From assembly GCA_016194745.1 (NCBI GenBank), contig JACQBA010000016.1, positions 124,001 through 188,000 of the forward strand: 64,000 nucleotides of DNA. The letters are read 5' to 3'. Source of the stretch: Elusimicrobiota bacterium (GTDB taxonomy: Bacteria; Elusimicrobiota; Elusimicrobia; UBA1565; JACRDR01). This document shows, piece after piece, positions 35,980-44,802 of this stretch. Position numbers and translations under genes: made by a program. How positions within the stretch are numbered: the first letter of the stretch is position 1; each line of letters begins with the position of its first letter. Below the pieces are notes generated by a model that was not told the DNA's origin, did no database searches, and was given only the letters and a program-made list of their open reading frames with translations.

Positions 35980-36965
35980 GCCCCGCTCTTCCCGCCGGCG
36001 ATGAACAGGCGACGGACGACCTCCTGGACCGGAGTCTCCTCGATCGTCAAATCGACGACGGGGAAGCGGGAGAGGAGCTCCGCGGCCTTCGCCGACACGT
36101 CGTGCCGCGGGACCTCGAGCGTCGCGGAGGGACCGCGGTTCTCGAGCACCTTCCCGATCCGCTCGAGATCGGCGGTGACGACGTCGCCGCTGAAGTCGGC
36201 GCGCATGAGCTTGAACGGCGCGTAGCGCTCGACCACGCTGCGGAGCGCGCCGTCGTAGAGGAGGCGTCCGCGCTCGATGATCAGAATGCGGGGGCACAGC
36301 TCCGATACGTCGTCCATGTTGTGGCTGGTGAGAAGCACCGTCGCCTTGTATCGGCGGTTGTACTCGAGGATGAACTGCCGGACCTTCTTCTGCATCACGA
36401 CGTCGAGGCCGATCGTGGGCTCGTCCAAGAGCAGCAGCTTCGGGCGGTGCAGGATGGCGGCGGCGAGCTCGGCCTTCATCCGCTGGCCGAGGGATAGCTT
36501 TTTCACCGGGATCGACAAACAGTCCTGGAGCTCAAGGAGGTCGACGAGCTCGTCGATGTTGCGCTTGTAGTCCGCCTCGGGGATCTCGTAGATCTCCTGG
36601 TTCAGGCGGAACGTCTCCTGCGCCGGGATCTCCCACCACAGCTGGGTGCGGTGTCCCATGACGAGCGAAAACTGCTTTTGGAACGCGGGCTTGCGTTTCC
36701 ACGGCTCGAAGCCGAGGACCGACGCCGTGCCCGTAGTGGGGTGCAGGAGGCCGGAGAGCATCTTGAGCGTGGTCGTCTTGCCGGCGCCGTTCGCGCCGAG
36801 GAAGCCGACCAGTTCGCCCTCCTTGATGTCGAAGCTGACGTCGCTTACCGCCGGGACGGTGCGGAACTTTCTCCGAAACAGCGACTTGAACGCTCCGCCG
36901 AGCCCAGGCTCTTTCTCCGAGACGCGGAATACTTTGCTAAGATTCCTCACCTCGATAGCGGGCAT
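35976..36965 (-). CDS. ABC exporter ATPase (DrrA/NatA-like)
   Basis: The 329-residue ATPase has Walker A GANGAGKTTT, the Q-loop region LVMGHRTQLWWEIPAQE, signature LSLGQRMKAELAAAILHRP, Walker B LLLLDEPTIGLD and H-loop TSHNMDD. The insertion LGGAFKSLFRRKF after the first strand and a C-terminal domain of about 80 residues are typical of ABC-2 exporters with DUF990 permeases. It is the first gene of a four-gene unit with two permeases and a PilZ protein. Confidence 0.92.
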   Translation of the reverse strand: MPAIEVRNLSKVFRVSEKEPGLGGAFKSLFRRKFRTVPAVSDVSFDIKEGELVGFLGANGAGKTTTLKMLSGLLHPTTGTASVLGFEPWKRKPAFQKQFSLVMGHRTQLWWEIPAQETFRLNQEIYEIPEADYKRNIDELVDLLELQDCLSIPVKKLSLGQRMKAELAAAILHRPKLLLLDEPTIGLDVVMQKKVRQFILEYNRRYKATVLLTSHNMDDVSELCPRILIIERGRLLYDGALRSVVERYAPFKLMRADFSGDVVTADLERIGKVLENRGPSATLEVPRHDVSAKAAELLSRFPVVDLTIEETPVQEVVRRLFIAGGKSGA

Positions 36966-36970
36966 GCCCC

Positions 36971-36976
36971 ATTGTA
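36971..36976 (-). promoter_or_regulatory. -10 box of the ABC exporter operon
   Basis: TACAAT on the minus strand ends 5 bases before the ATG at 36965, predicting a leaderless mRNA. Confidence 0.35.
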
Positions 36977-37019
36977 CAAAACGCCCGCGCCCTTCGACGG
37001 GATTCGATCAATAAGGGGA

Positions 37020-37049
37020 TTGCCTTGCCCCGTCTATTTTTGCTAACAT
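37020..37049 (+). promoter_or_regulatory. Promoter of rplU-rpmA
   Basis: TTGCCT (37020-37025) and TAACAT (37044-37049, with upstream TGC) are 18 bases apart. The -10 box ends 9 bases before the rplU ATG, so there is no room for the long leader that many rplU genes use for autoregulation. Confidence 0.45.
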
Positions 37050-37058
37050 TACTTTCTC

Positions 37059-37373
37059 ATGTACGCTATCATTGAAACGGGTGGAAAGCAGTTCTGGGTG
37101 GTGCCCGGCGAGACTATCCAGGTCGAGAAGCTCGAGGCGAAGGCGGGCCAGGAGATCACTCTCAAGGCTCTCTGGGCAGCGGGCGATTCGGCCGGGTCTA
37201 CGGGCGACACCAAGGCGCTTCCGGCCGCGAAGGTCAAGGTAGAGGTGGTCCGTCACTTGAGAGGCCCGAAGATCATCGTCTTCAGGAAAAAGGTGAAGAA
37301 GGCCTACCAGAAGTGGCAGGGACACCGCCAGGATCTCACCGAGATTCGGGTAAAAGAGATTTCGCTCAACTAA
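37059..37373 (+). CDS. rplU: 50S ribosomal protein L21
   Basis: The 104-residue protein matches L21 throughout: MYAIIETGGKQFWV at the start and the RNA-binding RKKVKKAYQKWQGHRQ near the end. It is paired with rpmA, 3 bases downstream, as in most bacteria. Confidence 0.96.
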   Translation: MYAIIETGGKQFWVVPGETIQVEKLEAKAGQEITLKALWAAGDSAGSTGDTKALPAAKVKVEVVRHLRGPKIIVFRKKVKKAYQKWQGHRQDLTEIRVKEISLN

Positions 37374-37376
37374 CCT

Positions 37377-37646
37377 ATGGCGCATACCAAAGCACAGGGT
37401 TCCTCCTCCAACGGGCGCGACAGCCACGGCCAACGGCTCGGCGTGAAGCGCTACGGCGGCGAGCTGGTTCAGGCGGGCGCAGTCTTGGTCCGTCAGCGCG
37501 GAACGAAGATTCTACCTGGATCCAACGTGGGACGGGGAAAGGACGACACGCTGTTCGCCAAGATCGACGGCGTCGTCACTTTCCAATGGGCGAAGAAAGA
37601 CAAGAAGCGTCTCTCTATCTTCCCGGCTGCTTCCAAGAACGCCTAA
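37377..37646 (+). CDS. rpmA: 50S ribosomal protein L27
   Basis: The 89-residue protein has the L27 pattern with [21 protein letters not shown] and [24 protein letters not shown]. The N-terminus MAHTKA is the mature form, without the cleavable extension found in Firmicutes. The next 149 bases contain a heptad-repeat element and then obgE. Confidence 0.96.
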   Translation: MAHTKAQGSSSNGRDSHGQRLGVKRYGGELVQAGAVLVRQRGTKILPGSNVGRGKDDTLFAKIDGVVTFQWAKKDKKRLSIFPAASKNA

Positions 37647-37666
37647 CTCCGCGGTCACGCGCGGCA

Positions 37667-37790
37667 AGTGCTGAGTCCTGAGTCCTGAGTCCTGAGTGCT
37701 CAGTGCTGAGTTTCCTTTATGAGAAGCGCTAGACCCTCGGCCGCCCTTCCTTTGTCGTCCTCAGCACTCAGCACCCAGCACTCTGCACTG
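37667..37790. repeat. Heptad-repeat element A (facing arms) between rpmA and obgE
   Basis: The left arm (37667-37710) is six 7-bp units of AGTNCTS form plus AG: AGTGCTG, AGTCCTG three times, AGTGCTC, AGTGCTG. The right arm (37760-37790) is the reverse complement type: CTCAGCA twice, CCCAGCA, CTCTGCA and CTG. The centre is 49 bases. The right arm ends 5 bases before the obgE start. Confidence 0.85.
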
Positions 37791-37795
37791 TCGTT

Positions 37796-39073
37796 ATGAG
37801 CTTTGTCGACAAGGTTCGCATCCACTGTAAGGCGGGCGCGGGCGGCGATGGTTGTCTGTCCTTTCGCCGCGAGAAGTATATCGAGTTCGGCGGCCCGGAC
37901 GGGGGCGACGGGGGTAAGGGCGGGGATATCGTCCTCCTGTCCGACCGCAACTGCAACACCCTCCTCGACTTCACCTATTCCCCGCATCTGATCGCCAAGT
38001 CGGGCGAGAACGGCAAGGGCAGCCAAAAGACCGGCGCCGGCGCCTCCGACATGGTCGTGCGCGTGCCGGTCGGCACGGTCGTATTCAAGAACGGCGCCTT
38101 TCTCGCCGATTTGGACAAGGACGGCGAGCAAGTTCTGATCGCCAACGGCGGCCGGGGCGGGCGGGGGAACCTATCTTTTAAGACGCATCGCAACACCGCC
38201 CCCCGCATCGCCGAAAGGGGGGAGCCCGGCGAGGAATCGGAGGTCGACCTCGAACTCAAGCTCATCGCCGACATCGGGCTCGTCGGATTCCCGAACGCCG
38301 GCAAGTCCTCTTTGCTCGCGCGGCTGTCCAACGCGCGGCCCAAGGTCGCGGCGTACCCGTTCACGACGCTCACCCCGCACCTGGGCCAGGTCAAGCATAA
38401 GGAAGTGGCATTCGTGATGGCCGACATCCCGGGTCTCATCGAGGGCGCCCATCGCGGCAAGGGCCTGGGCGACGAGTTCTTGAAGCACGTCGAACGCACC
38501 CGCCTGCTCGTCCATTTGGTCGACCCCATGGGGTTCGGCGCCGTCAAGCCGGTCGACGGCGTCCGGACGATCGAAAACGAGATCAAGTCCTTTTCCCACA
38601 TCCTGGCGTCGAAGCCCCGCGTGCTCGTCGTCAGCAAGACGGACCTGCCGGAAGGGCCCGAGATCCTCAAGAAGGTGAAGACCCGCTACCGCGCGCGCAA
38701 AGTGTTCGGCATCTCGAGCGCGACCGGCGACGGCCTGGACAAGCTCCTCGATTTCCTCGTGCGCGAGCTGGCGCGACTGCCGAAGGACGATCCGGAGCGC
38801 GGGGCCGGGACCCGGACGAAGAAGCCCGAGCGCGAGGTCGTGCGGGTCAAGCGCAGCTTCGAGGTGTTCCGCGAGAAGTCCGGCGTCTACCGCGTCGTCG
38901 GCGACGACGTCGAGCGCCTCGCCACGATGACGAATTTCGTGCAGCCGGAAGCCGTCGAGCGGCTGCAGAACATCATGAAGCGCATCGGGGTCGACAAGTT
39001 CCTCAAGAGGGCGGGCATCCGCGAGGGGGATATGGTCCGCATCGGCTCGGTCGAGCTGGAGTGGTCCGAGTGA
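37796..39073 (+). CDS. obgE: GTPase Obg
   Basis: The 425-residue GTPase acts in 50S maturation and stress control. It has the glycine-rich Obg fold (about 1-158, FVDKVRIHCKAGAGGDGCLSFRREK), the G domain (GFPNAGKSSLL, DIPGLIEGA, SKTDLP) and a C-terminal OCT domain (about 345-425). The start has no Shine-Dalgarno sequence; instead it lies 5 bases after a heptad-repeat arm. GTGA overlap couples it to hpnC. Confidence 0.95.
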   Translation: MSFVDKVRIHCKAGAGGDGCLSFRREKYIEFGGPDGGDGGKGGDIVLLSDRNCNTLLDFTYSPHLIAKSGENGKGSQKTGAGASDMVVRVPVGTVVFKNGAFLADLDKDGEQVLIANGGRGGRGNLSFKTHRNTAPRIAERGEPGEESEVDLELKLIADIGLVGFPNAGKSSLLARLSNARPKVAAYPFTTLTPHLGQVKHKEVAFVMADIPGLIEGAHRGKGLGDEFLKHVERTRLLVHLVDPMGFGAVKPVDGVRTIENEIKSFSHILASKPRVLVVSKTDLPEGPEILKKVKTRYRARKVFGISSATGDGLDKLLDFLVRELARLPKDDPERGAGTRTKKPEREVVRVKRSFEVFREKSGVYRVVGDDVERLATMTNFVQPEAVERLQNIMKRIGVDKFLKRAGIREGDMVRIGSVELEWSE

Positions 39074-39951
39074 ACACGCTCGAGGCCTACCAAGCGAAGA
39101 TCGAAGACCCGAAGGACGTCCAGGCCGCGTTCCGTTTCTGCCAAGACCTCGCGCAGCGGCACTACGAGAATTTTCCGGTCGCCTCGCGCCTTCTCCCCAG
39201 GCACAGCCGCAAGCACGTCGCCGTACTCTACGCCTTCGCCCGGATCGCCGACGACTTCTCGGACGAGATCGAGTACGAGGGCGTGCGCCGCGAGCGCCTC
39301 GAAGACTGGCGCCGACAGCTCCACGCGGTCGGCAAGGAGCCGCCGAGGCATCCCGTTTTTTTCGCGATGGAGGCGACGCTCAAGGAGCTCGACCTTCCCA
39401 AGGAACCCTTCGACGATCTCTTGAGCGCGTTCCTGCAGGACACCGAGAAGAAGCGCTACGCCACCTTCGACGAAGTCCTCGACTACTGCCGCCGCTCGGC
39501 GAACCCCGTCGGGCGCATCGTCCTCATGATCCACGGCTACCGCGACGAGGTGCGCTTCAAGGAGTCGGACGCGATCTGCACTGCGCTTCAGCTCGCCAAT
39601 TTCTGGCAGGACGTGGCCGTCGATCTCAAGAAAGACCGCATCTATATCCCGGAAGAGGACTTCAAGGAGTTCAACTACACCGAGGCCGATCTCCGCATGG
39701 GCGTGGTCAACGAACGCTTCAGGAACTTGATGAAGCACGAGTGGAAACGCACGCGCGCCCTGTTCGAGGACGGCAAGCCGCTCTGGAAGCGCCTGCGCTG
39801 GCCGCTCTCTTACGAGATCCGCCTGACGTGGGCCGGCGGCAACGAGATCCTCCGCAAGGTCCAGCGCATCGGTTTCGACACCCTCCACACCCGCCCCGTA
39901 CTGACAAAGCTCGATTGGGCGGGCTTGGCCCTCAAGGCTCTCACGCTGTGA
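39070..39951 (+). CDS. hpnC: Squalene synthase-type enzyme HpnC
   Basis: The 293-residue trans-prenyltransferase has the aspartate-rich motifs YAFARIADDFSDE (about 60) and LANFWQDVAVDLKKDRIYIP (about 180). In the HpnCDE pathway HpnC converts hydroxysqualene intermediates after HpnD makes presqualene diphosphate, and HpnE reduces the product to squalene. The GTG at 39070 overlaps the obgE stop (GTGA), so this start is chosen over the GTG 9 bases upstream. Confidence 0.88.
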   Translation: MNTLEAYQAKIEDPKDVQAAFRFCQDLAQRHYENFPVASRLLPRHSRKHVAVLYAFARIADDFSDEIEYEGVRRERLEDWRRQLHAVGKEPPRHPVFFAMEATLKELDLPKEPFDDLLSAFLQDTEKKRYATFDEVLDYCRRSANPVGRIVLMIHGYRDEVRFKESDAICTALQLANFWQDVAVDLKKDRIYIPEEDFKEFNYTEADLRMGVVNERFRNLMKHEWKRTRALFEDGKPLWKRLRWPLSYEIRLTWAGGNEILRKVQRIGFDTLHTRPVLTKLDWAGLALKALTL

Positions 39952-40787
39952 GCGCGCAAGCTCCAGAGACCCGCTCGAATTTCTATCTCGGCTTCCTCTT
40001 CCTGCCGAAGCCCAAGCGCGCCGCGCTGGCCGACGTCTACGGATTCTGCCGGCACATCGACGACATCGTGGACTCGGGTACGCTCCCGAAGGAGGAGTCG
40101 CAGAAACTCCTCGACACCTGGCGCGAGGAGATCGAGAGACTCTACGACGGCGGTCCGACGCAGCCGATGGCCAAGCGCCTGCTGCCCCACGTGCGGGAGT
40201 ATTCGTTGCCCAAGGCCGCCTTCCTCGATGTGATCCGAGGCTGCGAGATGGACTTGAACTTAAAGCGCTACGCGACTTTCGAGGAGCTCGAGCCGTACCT
40301 GCAGGGCGTCGCGGTCGCCGTCGGCCGGCTTTGCATCGAGATCTTCGGCTACCCGAACTCGTCCAAGAAGGACGCGCAGGACTACGCCAAGAACATGGGC
40401 TACGCCTTCCAGCTCACCAACATCATGCGAGACGTCGGCGCCGATCTCGAGCTCGGTCGCGTCTATCTGCCGCAGGACGAGATGAAGGCGGCGGGTTACA
40501 CCTCGGAGATGCTGCTCAAGCGCAGCCACACGCCCGAGTTTCGCGCCCTCATGAGCTTCCAGTACGACCGCGCGAAGGCCTACTACAAGCGCGCCCGCAA
40601 CTGCATCAGCCCGAAGGACCGTCGCAGCGTCCTGCCCGCCGAGGTGATGGCAGCCGTCTACGAGGACGTCCTCGATGAGATCAAGTCGACCGACTACCGC
40701 GTCCTCTTCCACCGGGTGAGCCTGTCCCGGTGGCGCAAGGCGCAGCTCGCATTTAAGGCGTGGATGAGGTCGCGGAGCCTGATCTAG
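39948..40787 (+). CDS. hpnD: Presqualene diphosphate synthase HpnD
   Basis: The 279-residue enzyme joins two farnesyl diphosphates. It has the motifs YGFCRHIDDIVD and FQLTNIMRDVGADLELGRVYLPQDE, both aspartate-rich magnesium sites. It is a diverged paralogue of HpnC with the shorter N-terminus of HpnD. The GTG start overlaps the hpnC stop (GTGA). The gene order C-D-E is the usual one. Confidence 0.9.
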   Translation: MSAQAPETRSNFYLGFLFLPKPKRAALADVYGFCRHIDDIVDSGTLPKEESQKLLDTWREEIERLYDGGPTQPMAKRLLPHVREYSLPKAAFLDVIRGCEMDLNLKRYATFEELEPYLQGVAVAVGRLCIEIFGYPNSSKKDAQDYAKNMGYAFQLTNIMRDVGADLELGRVYLPQDEMKAAGYTSEMLLKRSHTPEFRALMSFQYDRAKAYYKRARNCISPKDRRSVLPAEVMAAVYEDVLDEIKSTDYRVLFHRVSLSRWRKAQLAFKAWMRSRSLI

Positions 40788-40792
40788 GCGCC

Positions 40793-42139
40793 ATGGCCGA
40801 GCGATCCGACGTTCTCGTCATCGGCGGTGGGTTCGCGGGGCTCTCTTGCGCCGCGGCGTTGGCTGAGGGCGGGGCGAAGGTCACTCTTCTCGAGAAAAAA
40901 CCGCATCTTGGCGGGCGCGCGTTCTCTTTTAAGGATTCGAAGACAGGAGAGACGGTCGACAACGGCCAGCACCTGTTCATGGGCTGCTATTGGGAGACGC
41001 GCAAATTTCTCAAGCGGATCGGCTCGGAGCATTTGCTCTCCTTTCCCAGGGACGTCCGCGTCGCCTACGCGGATACCGCCGGCCGACGCACTGTCCTGAA
41101 TTGTCCGTCGTGGCTGCCTGCGCCGCTCCACCTAGCGTTCGGCATCGCTCGTCTCGGTGGCATCTCGTGGGGCGATCGCGCCGGGCTCGGCCGTTTCGAC
41201 CGATACATGAGACAGCACGCCTTGAACGGGGGTCTCCCGACGGACTTGGACCGCATGACGGTGCGCGCGTGGCTCGATTCGCTCGGCCAGTCGCGGCGCA
41301 TCCAGGAGAGGCTCTTCGATCCGATCGCGCTGGGCGCCTTGAACGAGCTGCCCGAGCAGGCGTCCGCGCTCGGCTTCGTGCAGGTGCTGCGCGAAATCTT
41401 CTACCGGGGCCAGGAGAGCTCGCGGCTCGGACTCTCGACCGTGGGGCTCAGCGAGCTTTACGTCGAGCAGGCGAGGGCGTTCTTCGAGTCCCGCGGCGGC
41501 AAAGTGCTCACTGGCCGCAAGATCGTCAAGATCGGCGCGGCGGCCGGCTCCGCGGTCGACGTGACGACGGACCTCGGAGAGACGTTCACCGCCGGCTCCT
41601 TCGTGGTCGCGGTCCCGCACGGCGCGCTCAAGGCGCTCGAGCGGCCGCGGGCGATCCACGGGGATTGGGAGACGCTCGGCGCGACGCCGATCCTCGGCAT
41701 CAACCTCTGGCTCGACCGGGAGGTCGTCGCGGAGCCGGTCACTGGCTTGCTCGGCACCGAGATCCACTGGGTGTTCAACAAGAACCGGCTCTGGAACCGC
41801 CGCAAGGAGGGCCAGTATCTTTCCCTGGTGATCAGCGGGGCGCACCAGCGCGCCGGCGCCTCGCCGAAGGAGCTTTTCGACCTGGCGGCGGCCGAAATGT
41901 CGCGGTGCTTTCCGGGGTTTGAAAAAGCTAAAATAACCGCCTGGAGCGTGATCAAGGAGCCTTACGCCACCCCGTCTCCCGTCTGCGGCACGGACGCCCT
42001 GCGCCCGCCGCACGCCACCGCCCTGAGCAACCTGTTCCTGGCGGGAGACTGGACCGGCACCGGGCTGCCGGCGACGATCGAGAGCGCGGTCGCGAGCGGC
42101 CATCGTAGCGCCGAGCTGGTCCTGCGCGGAGCCGCCTGA
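40793..42139 (+). CDS. hpnE: Hydroxysqualene dehydroxylase / squalene-associated FAD enzyme HpnE
   Basis: The 448-residue flavoprotein begins with the Rossmann loop [21 protein letters not shown] and [13 protein letters not shown], typical of phytoene-desaturase-like amine oxidases, and ends with [22 protein letters not shown]. In bacteria it completes squalene synthesis from the HpnC product. It starts 5 bases after hpnD. No squalene-hopene cyclase gene is in the window, so whether squalene goes to hopanoids is open. Confidence 0.9.
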   Translation: MAERSDVLVIGGGFAGLSCAAALAEGGAKVTLLEKKPHLGGRAFSFKDSKTGETVDNGQHLFMGCYWETRKFLKRIGSEHLLSFPRDVRVAYADTAGRRTVLNCPSWLPAPLHLAFGIARLGGISWGDRAGLGRFDRYMRQHALNGGLPTDLDRMTVRAWLDSLGQSRRIQERLFDPIALGALNELPEQASALGFVQVLREIFYRGQESSRLGLSTVGLSELYVEQARAFFESRGGKVLTGRKIVKIGAAAGSAVDVTTDLGETFTAGSFVVAVPHGALKALERPRAIHGDWETLGATPILGINLWLDREVVAEPVTGLLGTEIHWVFNKNRLWNRRKEGQYLSLVISGAHQRAGASPKELFDLAAAEMSRCFPGFEKAKITAWSVIKEPYATPSPVCGTDALRPPHATALSNLFLAGDWTGTGLPATIESAVASGHRSAELVLRGAA

Positions 42140-42153
42140 CTCAGGAGAACCCC

Positions 42154-42723
42154 ATGCTTAAAGCCGACAAGTGGATCCGGAAGATGTGCCTCGAGCAGCA
42201 GATGATCGACCCATTCGTCGAGAAGCTCGACGGCACGGGGAAGGTCTCCTACGGCCTCTCCTCCTACGGCTACGACATCCGGGTGACCGACGAGTTCAAG
42301 ATCTTCACGAACGTGTTGGGCGCGGTCGTGGACCCCAAGGAGTTCGACCCGAAGAGCTTCGTCGACTTCAAGGGCCCGGTCTGCATCGTGCCGCCGAACT
42401 CCTTCGCGTTGTGTCGCTCGATGGAGTACTTCCGCATTCCGCGGAAAGTGCTCGGCCTGTGCATCGGCAAGAGCACCTACGCCCGCTGCGGCATCGTGGT
42501 GAACATCACCCCGCTCGAGTCCGAGTGGGAGGGCCACCTGACGATCGAGATCTCCAACACGACCCCGCTCCCGGCCAAGATCTACGCCAACGAGGGCATC
42601 GCCCAGCTGATTTTCCTCGAGTCCGACGAGGTCTGCGAGACGTCCTACAAGGACCGCAAGGGGAAGTACCAGTCGCAGAAGGGCATCACTCTGCCGAGAA
42701 TTCTCGCGGGCGCAGCGCGATAG
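42154..42723 (+). CDS. dcd: dCTP deaminase
   Basis: The 189-residue enzyme deaminates dCTP to dUTP. It carries [30 protein letters not shown] and [23 protein letters not shown], the substrate-binding signature of the trimeric dUTPase-like fold. A ribosome site AGGAG precedes it by 7 bases. A heptad-repeat element starts 5 bases after its stop. Confidence 0.94.
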   Translation: MLKADKWIRKMCLEQQMIDPFVEKLDGTGKVSYGLSSYGYDIRVTDEFKIFTNVLGAVVDPKEFDPKSFVDFKGPVCIVPPNSFALCRSMEYFRIPRKVLGLCIGKSTYARCGIVVNITPLESEWEGHLTIEISNTTPLPAKIYANEGIAQLIFLESDEVCETSYKDRKGKYQSQKGITLPRILAGAAR

Positions 42724-42728
42724 ACCGA

Positions 42729-42818
42729 AGTGACGAGTAACGAGTAACGAGTAACGAGTGATGAGTGATGAGCCACGGCAGTCCTTCATAAGAACTCATT
42801 TCTCATTACTCATCACTG
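42729..42818. repeat. Heptad-repeat element B (facing arms) after dcd
   Basis: The left arm (42729-42772) is six units plus AG: AGTGACG, AGTAACG three times, AGTGATG twice. The right arm (42795-42818) is CTCATTT, CTCATTA, CTCATCA and CTG. The centre is 22 bases. Both arms use A/T at the positions where elements A and C use C/G, so the arms still pair. The next protein's start lies inside the left arm. Confidence 0.85.
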
Positions 42819-43459
42819 CCGTAATCTTTTCCGTCTCGGGCACTCTGTCCGCTCAGACTGGTTTAAGCCCTCAGGATGTCATCCAAGGCGCGACGACCTA
42901 CGCGCCCGGCCTCGTGGTCTCGACCGCGGCTCGCAAGGCGTCCGGCGCGGGCCCCGAGACGCCTCCGCCGCCGGTCGCGCCGCCTTCCGTGGTCACCGTC
43001 TCTTCCCAGCAGGTGCTCGCCGAAATGCGCGAGCGCCGCATCATCGACAAAGGAGTCGAGACATGGACGGCCGACGATAAGGACATCCTCGAGCGGGCGC
43101 GCCTTGCCGAGAACATGGGCGCCTTCGATTTTCTGCGCGAGGCGCGCGGACGCCGTCTTCGCGGGCTTATCGTGATCCGCAAGGAGCCGGGCGAGGGCCG
43201 TCGTCCCTTGCTGACCAAGGCGGGGTTTCAGGAGTACATTTTCATCAAGTCCCAGAAGGCGCGGACCTTCTTCGAGAAGCGCACGGATGCGAAGTTCGTC
43301 TTCGGCGTGACCACGATGGACGGCAAGAAGATCTTCGACAACCGGGGGCTCCTGTCCGCGGACGGCGATTTCCTGTTCAATCAGATCCTGGGCGGCTCCA
43401 TCGTGAAGTGGAAGGAGCCGAACGGGACCGAACGTTCGAACGCCGCGCGCAAGCCGTGA
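42761..43459 (+). CDS. Secreted protein of unknown function with repeat-derived N-terminus
   Basis: The 232-residue protein appears to have an N-terminal export signal: SLLITAVIFSVSGTLSA at about 15-31. Residues 1-20 are encoded by heptad-repeat element B. The mature part has a Pro-rich stretch (ETPPPPVAPPSVV) and an alpha/beta domain with RRLRGLIVIRKEPGEG and FFEKRTDAKFVFGVTT; I do not recognise it. A GTG directly before the ATG (42758) is an alternative start. No other usable start codon exists between the repeat and the signal's hydrophobic core. Confidence 0.55.
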   Translation: MSDEPRQSFIRTHFSLLITAVIFSVSGTLSAQTGLSPQDVIQGATTYAPGLVVSTAARKASGAGPETPPPPVAPPSVVTVSSQQVLAEMRERRIIDKGVETWTADDKDILERARLAENMGAFDFLREARGRRLRGLIVIRKEPGEGRRPLLTKAGFQEYIFIKSQKARTFFEKRTDAKFVFGVTTMDGKKIFDNRGLLSADGDFLFNQILGGSIVKWKEPNGTERSNAARKP

Positions 43460-43896
43460 GACGCGCCCGCCTCCCGCTCGCCGCGCTTCTTCTCGCCGCG
43501 TCGGCGCCTCGCCCCTGCGCCGCGCTGGACTTGGAGAAGGCCGAAGCGGAATGCCCCGGTTCGTCATGGCCCTGGAAGCGGCAGGGGCCGCTGGTCAACA
43601 TCCCCGCGATCGTCGCGTCCCAGCCCGTCAAGCAGACCGTCGGCATGGCGCTTGCGCTCACGATGGTGCCGATCGATCTCGTGGCGCAGGCCGTGCGCGG
43701 CAAGCCGCAGGACGACGCGCCCATCCCGAAATACGCGCATATCGGACTCTGCGGCGGCGTCCTCCTAGGCAAGGGCGTCGCGCTCGCCGTCGGGACTCCG
43801 TTTTGGCTGCTCGAAGGGATGTTCTGGACCTGGCCGCGGGCGCTTCTCCGAAAGGACGCTCCGCCGCCGGCCCAGACGCCATCCGCGCCTTCCTAA
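43456..43896 (+). CDS. Small secreted or membrane protein of unknown function
   Basis: The 146-residue product has a signal peptide (about 1-23, PLAALLLAASAPRPCAA), a central hydrophobic stretch (PVKQTVGMALALTMVPIDLVAQAV), and a second one (GGVLLGKGVALAVGTPFWLLEG). Its GTG start overlaps the preceding stop (GTGA), so the two unknown secreted proteins are coupled and may act together. Confidence 0.6.
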   Translation: MRRARLPLAALLLAASAPRPCAALDLEKAEAECPGSSWPWKRQGPLVNIPAIVASQPVKQTVGMALALTMVPIDLVAQAVRGKPQDDAPIPKYAHIGLCGGVLLGKGVALAVGTPFWLLEGMFWTWPRALLRKDAPPPAQTPSAPS

Positions 43897-43915
43897 AGTC
43901 CGGATTCCGAAGCGC

Positions 43916-44650
43916 CTAGAACGGTCCCGAGGTGGACTGCTGGAGAAAGTTCAGCATTGCAGCCGCGGCGTCGGTGGGAGACCCGGCACGCGTCCATTCG
44001 GTGAGGTGTCTGCGGCGTTCGTTGGCCGGCAGGGTGCTGAGAATCCGGGAGATCGCATCATTCTGCTGGGCCGAAAGCTGCGCGTCGCGGAAGAGCTCCC
44101 GCAGCGCCGCGGTCATCGCCGGCAGGCCGGTCGCGGCGACGGTCCTCTCGAGCAGGTTCGTCGGTGCGGGCGCAGGCGGAGGCGGTTGAGGCGGGGGCGT
44201 CTCGTCTCCCGACCCAGGCGGAGGAATCGTGCCGCGGTGGGGCTGACGGCGGCGTCCGGGCCCCTGCCGCGCCATCGCGCGACGACCTCGCGCGGTCCAT
44301 TGGTCGAAATTATCGATGGCTCTCCGCGGGTCGGTCGTGGGCCGAAATCCGGGAAGTTGGAAGCGGCCGTCCGGCGCGCGGCAGACGGAGTTGCTGCCCT
44401 GTCCGCAGGGCCGCATCTCCCTGAGGAATTCGTCAATCCGCCCGAACTCGTCGAGGGACAACCCTGCGGTCGATCGCACGCGGCAAATCCAATGGGCGCT
44501 GGCGCCGCTGCAGCCTCCGTCCTCCTCTGCCTGCTGCCGGCGGCAGGCGCCGTACTCCCCGTCTCCAAAGACGGATCTGTGCAGGCAGTTGTCGGCGCGG
44601 GCGTCTTGGGGCAAGAGGGCGATTGCCCACGCGCAAAGCGCGAGGCGCAT
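43916..44650 (-). CDS. Secreted protein with Cys-rich head, Pro-rich linker and helical tail; function unknown
   Basis: The 244-residue protein has a signal peptide (MRLALCAWAIALLPQDARA), then a domain with six cysteines (in NCLHRS, GACRRQ, GGCSG, WICRV, RPCGQ, SVCRA), a linker rich in proline (about residues 148-165), and a C-terminal helical domain of about 75 residues. The family is not recognised. A longer start at 44692 is possible but adds a polar segment before the signal peptide. Confidence 0.6.
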   Translation of the reverse strand: MRLALCAWAIALLPQDARADNCLHRSVFGDGEYGACRRQQAEEDGGCSGASAHWICRVRSTAGLSLDEFGRIDEFLREMRPCGQGSNSVCRAPDGRFQLPGFRPTTDPRRAIDNFDQWTARGRRAMARQGPGRRRQPHRGTIPPPGSGDETPPPQPPPPAPAPTNLLERTVAATGLPAMTAALRELFRDAQLSAQQNDAISRILSTLPANERRRHLTEWTRAGSPTDAAAAMLNFLQQSTSGPF

Positions 44651-44765
44651 CGCGGCCTGCTTCGTCGTCCGATCCCACTCTCTGGCAGTCATGCTCGAAG
44701 GATGTCCGGACCCGGCGGATAAAGCATGGGCGAATTCCGTGTTTTTCCGTAAGACGCCCGTCCCG

Positions 44766-44794
44766 TTGACGCCGGGCGAGTTCCCGGATACACT
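44766..44794 (+). promoter_or_regulatory. Promoter of the TPR membrane protein gene
   Basis: TTGACG (44766-44771) and TACACT (44789-44794) are 17 bases apart. The -10 box ends 8 bases before the GTG at 44803, so the mRNA would be leaderless. Confidence 0.5.
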
Positions 44795-44802
44795 CAAAGC
44801 CG

